A stretch of DNA of 14,915 nucleotides from an uncultured Balneolaceae bacterium. GTDB taxonomy: Bacteria > Bacteroidota > Rhodothermia > Balneolales > Balneolaceae. Each line of letters opens with the position of its first letter. Position 1 is the stretch's first letter. Below are positions 6,358 through 13,740 of the stretch, in pieces. The DNA lies in contig CALKWT010000214.1 of NCBI GenBank assembly GCA_938003885.1, positions 1 through 14,915 on the forward strand, in the 5' to 3' direction. The notes beneath the pieces are model-generated. The model made no database searches. It worked only from the letters and a program-made list of their open reading frames with translations, and was not told where the DNA came from. The translations under genes were made by a program, and so were the position numbers.

Positions 6358-7857
6358 TCAGGCGCCCAGGGACCATCCCTGACGATACTCCCGTTTCACA
6401 AACTGATTGGCATCATCGTAGTTTGTTACACGCATGTTTTCATGATCCCATAACAGTTTTAGTTCGCTCGATTTGGCGGGGTAGTAATTCCCTCTGCCGT
6501 CCGGACGTGGTTTGGGCATATCCGCCACTCTGATAGCCAGATTGGCCATCAGGCACGCTTCCGTCAACGGCCCGGCTAATTCAAAAGGAGAGCTGACTTC
6601 CATATTTCCATAACCGGCGAGGCAGGCTTCAACCCACTGGCCATAATGGCCCTGGGAATCCCCTTCCACCCGTGCAAATTTCTGCGGTACCGCGGCTGCC
6701 TCAGACATTCTTGAGGTGGGAAGCAGTCTGGGATTCCTGGCATATTCGTCTGCCAACATCTTTCCTTTGGTGCCGATAAACAGAATTCCGCTATTTCCAT
6801 CACCGAACTGCTCGCCCTCTTCCAGCTCAGGTGGTCTGGGAGGTGTGATACCGCCATCCATCCACTGGATCGTTACATTTCCCTCTGTTTTATCTGTCTT
6901 GGGAAAAGTGAGCGTAGCATGGCTTGCAGGTGGTGGGGTGTCAGGGAAATATCCTCTCTCCCCCCAACCGGTATAGACCTGGCTCACACTAGCCTGTGCG
7001 TCCAGAGGGTACTTCAAATTGAGCACGCGGAATGGGGCTTCCAGCAGATGACAACCCAGATCCCCCAGGGCTCCGGTTCCGTAATCCCACCAGCCGCGCC
7101 AGCTGCTGGGCGCCACACCCTCCACATAGTGTCGCCAGGTTGCAGTTCCCAGCCACAGATCCCAGTTTAGATGGTCCGGAACCGGGCTCTCCTTCGGCCA
7201 CGGTATACCTTGCTGCCAGATCGGACGATTGGTCCAGATCTGAACCGTATGCACATCACCAATTAACCCTGCGTCGTACCATTCGTGCAGTAAGCGGACT
7301 CCTTCTCCGGAGGCTCCCTGATTCCCCATCTGGGTAACGACTTTATATTTACTGGCGGCATCCGTCAGTACCCGGGCTTCGTAAACATCGTGGGTCAGTG
7401 GTTTCTGAACAAACACATGCTTACCCAGCTGCATCGCAGCCATGGCCTGAACGGCGTGGTTATGATCCGGTGTTGAGACCGAGACTGCATCGATGTGCTG
7501 CGCTTCTTTATCGAACATCTCCCGCCAGTCTTCGTAGAACTTTGCATTTGGATATGTTTCCACTGTCTGGGCAGAACGTTGCCGATCCACATCACACAAA
7601 TATCCTATTTCAGCTTTTCCCGTCGCATAAAAACTGCTAAGGTCTGACCGGCCCTTTCCGCCCACACCAATTCCTGCTATGACGAGCCGGTCACTGGGGG
7701 CTATGTATCCTTTGCCGCCCAGGACATAACGTGGTACGACCATGATTCCGGCACCGGCAATGGATGCCTTTTTCAGAAAATCTCTTCTGGTATTCCCTTT
7801 TTTGCTTTCTTTCCCGGGTTCTGACAAGCCCGGCTGAGTTCCTTCAGACTTCTTCAT
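6358..7857 (-). CDS. Tat-exported Gfo/Idh/MocA-family oxidoreductase
   Basis: This is a 499-residue NAD(P)-dependent sugar oxidoreductase. A twin-arginine signal (R24-R25 in TRRDFLKKA, then a hydrophobic AS-IAGAGIMVV segment) predicts export of the folded, cofactor-loaded enzyme to the periplasm. The Rossmann glycine motif is at 63-69 (IGVGGKG). STPDHNHA lies at 128-135, and the EKP motif appears as VQKP (150-153) with K152 as the catalytic lysine. D266 and H270 (GALGDLGCH) are the remaining catalytic pair. Relatives oxidise a ring hydroxyl, often C3, of glycosides. With the DUF1080 gene just downstream it probably makes the 3-keto-glycoside substrate. The leader has GAGGAA about 9 bases before the ATG, the best Shine-Dalgarno in the window. 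The substrate and the electron acceptor are unknown. Confidence 0.92.
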   Translation of the reverse strand: MKKSEGTQPGLSEPGKESKKGNTRRDFLKKASIAGAGIMVVPRYVLGGKGYIAPSDRLVIAGIGVGGKGRSDLSSFYATGKAEIGYLCDVDRQRSAQTVETYPNAKFYEDWREMFDKEAQHIDAVSVSTPDHNHAVQAMAAMQLGKHVFVQKPLTHDVYEARVLTDAASKYKVVTQMGNQGASGEGVRLLHEWYDAGLIGDVHTVQIWTNRPIWQQGIPWPKESPVPDHLNWDLWLGTATWRHYVEGVAPSSWRGWWDYGTGALGDLGCHLLEAPFRVLNLKYPLDAQASVSQVYTGWGERGYFPDTPPPASHATLTFPKTDKTEGNVTIQWMDGGITPPRPPELEEGEQFGDGNSGILFIGTKGKMLADEYARNPRLLPTSRMSEAAAVPQKFARVEGDSQGHYGQWVEACLAGYGNMEVSSPFELAGPLTEACLMANLAIRVADMPKPRPDGRGNYYPAKSSELKLLWDHENMRVTNYDDANQFVKREYRQGWSLGA

Positions 7858-7887
7858 CTATTTGATTCCTCATTCATTAGTTGTGGA

Positions 7888-7922
7888 ATGTGGTTGGGGA
7901 TTCCAACCACATGCCTTTTTTT
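7888..7922 (+). terminator. Strong intrinsic terminator facing the plus strand
   Basis: ATGTGGTTGG (7888-7897) pairs exactly with CCAACCACAT (7903-7912) around a 5-base loop. On the plus strand it is followed by GCC and seven T (7916-7922). In this direction it is a textbook intrinsic terminator, yet every gene nearby is on the minus strand. For minus-strand transcription it has only an A-run before the stem and no T-run after it. It may stop antisense transcripts or serve as an intercistronic hairpin in the leader of the oxidoreductase gene. Confidence 0.5.
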
Positions 7923-7959
7923 ATTTAAATCTTAAAATTTTGCAGAAATATCCTGCCTT

Positions 7960-7993
7960 GCAGGGGCAGTCTGATACCTGCAACGGCCCCTGC
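7960..7993 (-). repeat. 8-bp GC-rich hairpin after the small lipoprotein gene
   Basis: GCAGGGGC (7960-7967) pairs exactly with GCCCCTGC (7986-7993) around an 18-base loop. It starts 17 bases beyond the lipoprotein stop. On the minus strand, AAGGCAGGATATTTC follows and AAAATTTT comes later, so no clean U-tract exists. It probably marks the 3' end or a processing point of the SusC-SusD-lipoprotein mRNA, allowing unequal expression of transporter and enzyme genes. Confidence 0.4.
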
Positions 7994-8010
7994 GACAGAC
8001 ATTCAATGGA

Positions 8011-8463
8011 TTAATTAAGTGAGCCTGATCCGGCCTGGAGTGTTACCCTGATCTGAGCGGACTCGGTGACACCGTTAAAAATAACCTCCACCCAGTCTCC
8101 TACTTCCGTCATCTCTGCCTCCGCCTTGGTATAGGTTACAGTTGCACGCAGGCTACTGTCGACAGTTGTCTCTTTTCGGGTCCCTTGAATGGGAAGGAGT
8201 TGATCAGATTCACTGTTTGGATGAGGCTGAAGCTTCAGCAAGTCCACCTGCATCACATCACCAGGCTTCGCGTTGGGCAACGTTGCAGTGACAGTAAATT
8301 CATTCTCATCTTCAGTGATGCCAGACGTGGTTGCTGAAGATACACCCGTGATAATAGCTCTCCCGTTTTCATCGGTCGGGATATCGTAATAAGGGTTTTC
8401 GGAACATCCGGCCAGGATCAACAACAGCCCGGCGATCGATATTAAGTGTTTAAAAGCATTCAT
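8011..8463 (-). CDS. Small lipoprotein of unknown function next to SusCD
   Basis: This 150-residue protein has a clear lipoprotein signal: hydrophobic residues 7-18 and the lipobox LAGC with C20. It is followed by S-E-N, so surface export or outer-membrane anchoring is possible. The mature part is mostly beta-strand-like, acidic and rich in Thr/Ser/Val (ITGVSSATTSGITEDENEFTV; GDWVEVIFNGVTESAQIRV), suggesting one Ig-like or beta-sandwich domain. I recognise no named family. It lies 42 bases after SusD, the slot used in many such loci by a surface glycan-binding protein (SusE/SusF or SGBP). At about 130 mature residues it is much shorter than those and would hold only one domain. The binding role is an inference from position. 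The leader is A-rich without Shine-Dalgarno. Confidence 0.8.
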   Translation of the reverse strand: MNAFKHLISIAGLLLILAGCSENPYYDIPTDENGRAIITGVSSATTSGITEDENEFTVTATLPNAKPGDVMQVDLLKLQPHPNSESDQLLPIQGTRKETTVDSSLRATVTYTKAEAEMTEVGDWVEVIFNGVTESAQIRVTLQAGSGSLN

Positions 8464-8505
8464 CTTTTTTCATTTTTATACATTAATATTGTCTGAGGAG
8501 TAACT

Positions 8506-10149
8506 CTATCTGGGCAGGTAGTCATAATTCTGAACCATTTGAGAGTTGGTGGTCATTTCTCTTCCGGGAATGGGTGAAAGCAGATGCTTGGGGCCAAATG
8601 GAAAGCTGAAATGTGTTGGTTGATGACCAAAAAAGCTTTCGATCCGCGGAAACTCCCCTTCCCCATCTACCAGTACATGCCGTGTGCGCCTCTGATCCCA
8701 GAGCATTTTATTTTCGAAGATCAGTTCCCAGGCTCTTTCACTCATAATGGTGTGAAGATTCACCTCAGCTGCACTGTATCCCGGCAGTTCGGCCCGGGCC
8801 CTGACTTCATTGATTCCTTTTACGATGTCGTGCTCCTGTACACTCACACCCAGCTGGTTCAGGGCCCAGTTTACTTCGGTCAACATCAGCAGAATATCTG
8901 CATAGCGGTAAAATGTCCAGTTCAGCCCGGATTGCCCCGTTTGCTTCACCGCTACCTCATCATAATACTTGTAGAGGTAGGATCGGGAAAAAGGGGCTGC
9001 AGGCGGCTCATTGGGATTGTATCTGGAGGAGATCGTATCGTAAGAGAAGAAGAATTGCCGCTCTTCGGCACGCTTGTCATCCGGATTGTACGATTCGATA
9101 TACTCCACAGTCGGCATAAAAGAACCGTTCTCATCCCCGAACATGGAGATCTGGCTTATATATGGCAAGGATGTCGGTATAAGCCCGTTATTGTTGACCC
9201 CTGCCTGATACTGTGCCTGGAAGATCGCCTCACCGCGATTGTTCATCCCCGGATTACGCAGATCATCATACGTCCCCAGAGTGTACTGGCCGTAGAGTGC
9301 GTTCAGCTGCTGTTGTGCTCCCTGTAAAAATCGAATGGCACTTTGGGAATTAACAGGATAGGCATCCATTGACCACAGACCCGAGGAGGTCCAGTCTGCC
9401 GATGGGTTTGTTTCCACCTCCTGGTAGGGATAGCCGGCGACTGTCAGGTAGACGTCTGCCAGGATGGCCCGTGCAGTGTGCCGTGTTACCCGTCCGTTAC
9501 TTGACTGTACATCCGCCAGGCCGCTTTCGTTGACGGCAAATTCCAGGTCAGGTATGATCACCTGGTCATAGATCTCTTTCAGGGAGGTCTTAGGGAGCTC
9601 TGCCTGCTCAATGTTATCGAGAAGCTCGGTCGTGAGAACGACATCCCCGAAATATCGCACAAGAGTGAAATAGAAGAAGGCCCGCAAGGTTCGTGCTTCC
9701 CCCAATGCCCGCTGAATAGCTGGCTGAGGGAGGTGGTCCGGGGCTTCCATCAGTTTCTGGATTGCAAAGTTAGCATCCCTGACTCCCTGATACCAATACT
9801 GCCACTGATTATTGAAATTGTTCAGGAGATCTCCGGTCACCTGATTGTTTTCATAACGCCATAGCTGCGGGTGAACAGCCTCCGAAGTGGCTTTCCCGGT
9901 TGGATACTCCAACGTTGCCGGCAGGATGTTGCCCCAGTCTCCGGCTCCGCTGGTCCAGTTTGTCAGAGACCGGTACGGGCCAGCTACTACAGCTTCAATA
10001 TCAGAATCTGTAGTGATGTTGAAGTTGTCGGTGGTCATGCGATCCGTCGGCACTTCATTCAAAAAGCTGTCGCAACCGAACAGAAGCATCAGACATATCA
10101 CCGTGGTGCTCCGCACAATAAAATTTAATTTCTCATTTCTCTTTTTCAT
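8506..10149 (-). CDS. SusD/RagB-family surface nutrient-binding lipoprotein
   Basis: This 547-residue outer-membrane lipoprotein forms the substrate-binding lid of the SusC channel. The lipobox is LLFGC with C26. The family landmarks follow in order: the EARTLRAFFYFTLVRYFGDV helix (151-170) of the TPR-like scaffold, the C-terminal-domain start YRYADILLMLTEVNWALN (414-431), the helix SERAWELIFENKMLWDQRR (470-488), and the closing SPIPGREMTTNSQMVQNYDY (525-544). Length is in the normal range. Many aromatic residues in the middle part (W65, W72, W253, W259) could stack on sugar rings, but which ones bind cannot be told from sequence. The gene begins 12 bases after the SusC stop, so the two are co-transcribed. 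The imported substrate is probably an oligosaccharide or glycoside. Confidence 0.96.
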   Translation of the reverse strand: MKKRNEKLNFIVRSTTVICLMLLFGCDSFLNEVPTDRMTTDNFNITTDSDIEAVVAGPYRSLTNWTSGAGDWGNILPATLEYPTGKATSEAVHPQLWRYENNQVTGDLLNNFNNQWQYWYQGVRDANFAIQKLMEAPDHLPQPAIQRALGEARTLRAFFYFTLVRYFGDVVLTTELLDNIEQAELPKTSLKEIYDQVIIPDLEFAVNESGLADVQSSNGRVTRHTARAILADVYLTVAGYPYQEVETNPSADWTSSGLWSMDAYPVNSQSAIRFLQGAQQQLNALYGQYTLGTYDDLRNPGMNNRGEAIFQAQYQAGVNNNGLIPTSLPYISQISMFGDENGSFMPTVEYIESYNPDDKRAEERQFFFSYDTISSRYNPNEPPAAPFSRSYLYKYYDEVAVKQTGQSGLNWTFYRYADILLMLTEVNWALNQLGVSVQEHDIVKGINEVRARAELPGYSAAEVNLHTIMSERAWELIFENKMLWDQRRTRHVLVDGEGEFPRIESFFGHQPTHFSFPFGPKHLLSPIPGREMTTNSQMVQNYDYLPR

Positions 10150-10161
10150 GATCCTGTTCTT

Positions 10162-13100
10162 TTAAAAATTGATATCGATACCGACTGTATAGACGGAGGG
10201 TCTGGGATACTGATACTTATCCTGGTTCGGCGTCAGCGAATCCTGTTTATCCAGTGAGCTACCTTCCGGATCGTACCCTTCGGCTTTTGTGATCAAGAAG
10301 AAGTTGGATGCCTGAACATAGATCCTCAGACTGGACATCCCGATACTTGCAGATAAATCCGCAGGAAGGGTATACCCCAGAAGGGCATTCGAACCCCGGA
10401 TAAAAGATGCATCCGACATAATGTGTGTATCGGCGTAAGAGAGATAGTAAGCACCGGCACTACCGGGACGGATCTGAGCAACCATGGAATTCTGATTGTC
10501 CGGCCTCCAGGCAGTCAGTGTCGAGTTGAGTCCGCCCGATACAAGCTGGCGGTCTTCGGCTGATTCCCTGACAAACCCTTTGTCTACCCCTTCTACAAAG
10601 CTGACATCCAGATAAGCATCAAAGTTCTTATATCGGAAGGTGTTTCGGACGTTCGCAATCAGGCGCGGCCATGCACGGCCCATGATCTGCCCGTCTGCGA
10701 TCAGGTCAATCTGCCCGTCATTATCCTTATCTTCGTCTTTCAGCTCTCCCGGTTTGAGGCCGTATCTTGCTGCTTCGGTGGCTTCATGGGTACCCCAGGT
10801 CCCCAGCCGATTCAATCCCCAGAATGAGCCGATCGGCTCTCCTTCCATCAGAACTGAGGTCGCATTTCCAGCACCGGTCTGTACAAAGATCGGATCTCCT
10901 GTCGGGCCCAGCGTCAGGATCTTGTTACGGTTCGTGGAAGCGGTAATGCTGGTGGACCAGCTAAAATTGGTCCGCTGGACATTTTGCGAGTTCATGGTAA
11001 ACTCAAAGCCCTGATTTTCAACGGAACCGTAGTTGCGGGTCACACTGCCGGTCGAGCTGGAGTGCGGCAGGGGGACGTTTAATAACATATCTGTGGTCTC
11101 TTTGCGGTAGTAGTCCACAATAAAGCTGAGTCGTTCCTGCAGGAATCCAAACTCCACTCCCACATCAAACTGGGAAGTTTCCTCCCATTTCAAATCGGGG
11201 TTACCTACGGATGTAGGATAAATTCCAGGCCTTAATCCATTGCCAAAAACAATATTGCTGGAGCTCAGAAAGCGCTGGGTCACATAACTCCCGATCTCCT
11301 GATTTCCGGTAATGCCATAGCTTGCACGGAGCTTCAGATAAGGCATAAAAGTGTAGAACGAGCTGGTCTGATAGAACTCTTCTGAAGAGGCGTTCCAGGC
11401 AACTCCGATGGATGGGAAGTATCCGTATTTCGTATTGGGACCAAATTTGGAGGATCCATCAACCCGGCCTGTCAGTGTCAGCAGATACCGTTCATCATAG
11501 TTGTAATTGATCCGAAGAAAATAGGAGTTCAGGTTGCTTTCGCCATCACTGCTTCCGACACCCGGACGGGGGGCAGCACCAGCTCCCATATTATGATATC
11601 CGAAGAAATCGGTAAAGAAGTGGGAGTTTTCGGCATTCAGGTTTTCCCAGGTTTGCCGCGACCAGGAGGCGCCCAGGACCGCATTCACATTATGCACATC
11701 CTCGAACGTGTTGACATAATTGATGTAGTTTTCATTTTGCCAGTAGAGGCGGTTTTGAGTGTTGATCCTGGCTCTTGCATAAGAGTCCCCCCTATCCAGC
11801 CGGCCTCTGTAATCGTTGTTCTTGGAGGCGTTGAAATCAAGTGAAAAGTTGGTATTGAAACTCAGATTGCTGGTGAGTTGCGCATCTAAAGCCACTGCAC
11901 CGGTAACCTGATTCCTTGTGTTTAGTCCGAAAATATCATTTCTACGCCAGACAACATTATACCACTGTTCCCCGATCCCGTAATCTGCATTCGATCCCCA
12001 GCGCCCCGCAAAGTTCCCATAGGTATCGGGATCATTCGGGTAGCGTATCGGAAGAAAGGCCCACACTTCTGTAGCCGAACGGGTGATATCATTATCATGG
12101 GTACGTTCCCTGAGATTATAAGCTACATGGCTATTAAGTGACAACCAGTCAAATAGCTGAAAGTCTCCGGATAACCGGCCCATATAGCGCTTGAACCAGG
12201 AGTCCATCATCAGGCCATCCTCATCCGTCATCCCAAGAGACAGAGCGTACCTGGCGTTCTGGCTTCCCCCTGAGATGGTAAGATGGTGGTCGTTAGAGTA
12301 GGATGTACCGAAGATTTCGTCCTCCCATTTTGTTCTGAACCGGGGTGCATAGAAGTTGCCGTCTCTCCCTTCCAGGTCGAGTATGTAACTGCCTTGCGGT
12401 ACCTGCTGAAAGAGGTGAGGAAATTCTGAAAAGGTTGAACCTTCGGCATAGGGAGCCCGGTAATCAAGGGAACGGTTGATGTTGCCATATTTATCTCCGT
12501 TAGCCATGGCCTGTACATAGACATACATGGTTTCATCGGCGTTCAGGCTGTGAACACTTCGGTTCATGGTATTCATAGAGAGGCTGCCCCGGTAGCTGAT
12601 CTGAAGTTGATCAGACTGTCCGCGCCGGGTAGTGATAATTACCACCCCGTTTGCACCGCGGGCTCCATAGATCGCTGTTGCTGAAGCATCTTTAAGGATA
12701 TCGATGGAGACAATATCATTAGGGTTTACTGACTCAAGCGCATTTTCAACGCCCGTAATTCCGTCCACCACATAGAGAGGCTCACTGCTGGTATTAATGG
12801 AGTTGGTACCCCGGATCCGGATGGTAGGGCGGCCACCCGGCTCACCGGTTCCCATCTGCACCACCTGTGCTCCGGCCACTGCCCCCTGGAGGGCCTGTCC
12901 CAGATTCACAGAGCGATTCATTGCGATCTGATCGGCACTGACTCTTGCAATAGATCCTGTCAATGTCTGAGCCCTCTGTTCCCCGTAGCCTACAACCACG
13001 AGTTCATCCGCCAAAATAGTTGAGATATTAAGGGACACATTGACCACCGTTCTACCGTCGACGGCCACCTGCTGGCTTTGATATCCGATATAGGTAAATT

Positions 13101-13383
13101 CAAGGATTACATCGAGCGAGGGAACATCCAGTGAGTATTCACCATCGATATTCGTAGCAGTACCGTGAGAAGTACCTTGCAGGATAATATTGACACCAGG
13201 AAGGGGAGCGTTGGTAGCGGCATCTGTAACTACACCGGTTACCGTAAAATCCTGAACCGTTGGAGAGCCGGGATCACCAGCCAGCGCAGGAACTGCATTT
13301 ATAAGGAAGAGGAGAGATAAAAACATCCCCGTCATTCGGCCAGCCCTTATGGGAACCGGACATGTCGTATATCTGTTTTTCAT
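10162..13383 (-). CDS. SusC/RagA-family TonB-linked outer-membrane transporter
   Basis: This 1073-residue TonB-dependent transporter imports substrate across the outer membrane together with the SusD lid. The signal peptide covers about residues 1-35 (FLSLLFLINAVPALAG). A carboxypeptidase-D-regulatory-like beta domain follows (about 46-120, VTGVVTDAATNAPLPGVNI). Next come the TonB-box-like stretch ELVVVGYGEQ (127-136) and the plug with RIRGTNSIN (189-197), PLYVVDG (202-208) and the SusC signature DILKDASATAIYGARGANGVV (228-248). The rest is a 22-strand-type barrel ending in VGIDINF, with the C-terminal Phe expected for outer-membrane insertion. No sigma/anti-sigma signalling domain precedes the plug, which fits control by a separate DNA-binding regulator. 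It is the first gene after the LacI-type operator and promoter region and overlaps nothing. Confidence 0.97.
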   Translation of the reverse strand: MKNRYTTCPVPIRAGRMTGMFLSLLFLINAVPALAGDPGSPTVQDFTVTGVVTDAATNAPLPGVNIILQGTSHGTATNIDGEYSLDVPSLDVILEFTYIGYQSQQVAVDGRTVVNVSLNISTILADELVVVGYGEQRAQTLTGSIARVSADQIAMNRSVNLGQALQGAVAGAQVVQMGTGEPGGRPTIRIRGTNSINTSSEPLYVVDGITGVENALESVNPNDIVSIDILKDASATAIYGARGANGVVIITTRRGQSDQLQISYRGSLSMNTMNRSVHSLNADETMYVYVQAMANGDKYGNINRSLDYRAPYAEGSTFSEFPHLFQQVPQGSYILDLEGRDGNFYAPRFRTKWEDEIFGTSYSNDHHLTISGGSQNARYALSLGMTDEDGLMMDSWFKRYMGRLSGDFQLFDWLSLNSHVAYNLRERTHDNDITRSATEVWAFLPIRYPNDPDTYGNFAGRWGSNADYGIGEQWYNVVWRRNDIFGLNTRNQVTGAVALDAQLTSNLSFNTNFSLDFNASKNNDYRGRLDRGDSYARARINTQNRLYWQNENYINYVNTFEDVHNVNAVLGASWSRQTWENLNAENSHFFTDFFGYHNMGAGAAPRPGVGSSDGESNLNSYFLRINYNYDERYLLTLTGRVDGSSKFGPNTKYGYFPSIGVAWNASSEEFYQTSSFYTFMPYLKLRASYGITGNQEIGSYVTQRFLSSSNIVFGNGLRPGIYPTSVGNPDLKWEETSQFDVGVEFGFLQERLSFIVDYYRKETTDMLLNVPLPHSSSTGSVTRNYGSVENQGFEFTMNSQNVQRTNFSWSTSITASTNRNKILTLGPTGDPIFVQTGAGNATSVLMEGEPIGSFWGLNRLGTWGTHEATEAARYGLKPGELKDEDKDNDGQIDLIADGQIMGRAWPRLIANVRNTFRYKNFDAYLDVSFVEGVDKGFVRESAEDRQLVSGGLNSTLTAWRPDNQNSMVAQIRPGSAGAYYLSYADTHIMSDASFIRGSNALLGYTLPADLSASIGMSSLRIYVQASNFFLITKAEGYDPEGSSLDKQDSLTPNQDKYQYPRPSVYTVGIDINF

Positions 13384-13499
13384 AATGGTAAGAATTGAAT
13401 ATTACAGGTTTAATTTCCCTGTATCTCTCGATCCCTAAACTTCATTAAATAGAGGATACATGGCTATAATGTAACTAGCTGCAAGAATGTAAATCTTAT

Positions 13500-13513
13500 T
13501 GTAAACGTTTACA
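13500..13513. promoter_or_regulatory. LacI/GalR-type operator, perfect 14-base palindrome
   Basis: TGTAAACGTTTACA is a perfect palindrome with the central CG typical of LacI/GalR-family operators, and it also fits the catabolite-responsive-element consensus TGWAARCGYTWNCW. It lies 117 bases upstream of the SusC start and 13 bases downstream of the proposed -10 box, a position where a bound repressor would block transcription. The regulator gene is not in the window. That the site controls SusC is an inference from placement. Confidence 0.7.
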
Positions 13514-13526
13514 CATTACAGCCAGC

Positions 13527-13555
13527 TATTTATCATTTCTCTTAGACTTTATCAA
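13527..13555 (-). promoter_or_regulatory. Possible promoter of the SusC-SusD block
   Basis: On the minus strand TTGATA (13555-13550) and TAAATA (13532-13527) are spaced by 17 bases, a good match to a primary-sigma promoter of the TTGACA/TATAAT kind. Transcription would start near 13520, giving a leader of about 137 bases with the LacI-type operator at roughly +8 to +21. Bacteroidota-type boxes (TTTG and TAnnTTTG) were not clear. The assignment rests on spacing and placement only. Confidence 0.4.
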
Positions 13556-13558
13556 TTA

Positions 13559-13592
13559 GCAAGGCGTGATTTACATTTTTTAACAGCCTTGC
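13559..13592. repeat. 7-bp inverted repeat upstream of the SusC promoter
   Basis: GCAAGGC (13559-13565) pairs with GCCTTGC (13586-13592) around a 20-base A/T-rich centre that itself contains GATTTACATT. It is just upstream of the proposed -35 box, where an activator could bind. No T-run follows on the minus strand, so it is not a terminator. Confidence 0.3.
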
Positions 13593-13664
13593 GAGCGCTT
13601 CCGGCATAGGTCTTGAAAAATCAATCTTTCAGCCGTTTTCACTTCCCCAGCCAACTGTAAATAA

Positions 13665-13696
13665 GGGAGCGGCCCCCACTTTGGCCGCCCCTTTTT
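13665..13696. terminator. Bidirectional intrinsic terminator after the MFS gene
   Basis: GGG-A-GCGGCC (13665-13674) pairs with GGCCGC-CCC (13683-13691) with one bulged A and an 8-base loop. On the plus strand TTTTT follows (13692-13696). On the minus strand the stem is followed by TTATTT. It lies about 45 bases beyond the MFS stop codon and separates that transcript from the SusC promoter region. Confidence 0.7.
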
Positions 13697-13740
13697 ACCT
13701 CCTTTCGACATGAGCCCAGTCAAGGAGAAATCGACCGCTC

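Larger units (their letters stand above)
13486..13577. repeat. 10-base inverted pair flanking the operator and promoter
   Basis: AATGTAAATC (13486-13495) is the exact reverse complement of GATTTACATT (13568-13577). The pair brackets the palindromic operator (13500-13513) and the proposed promoter. Each arm contains TGTAAA, the operator half-site. They may be auxiliary operators allowing DNA looping, or binding sites of a second regulator. The arms are 72 bases apart. Confidence 0.4.

Noticed and set aside
8584..9327. Long plus-strand open frame (247 codons) opposite SusD
   Set aside because: It lies wholly within the SusD gene, which has unmistakable family motifs along its length. The plus-strand product has no recognisable domain.
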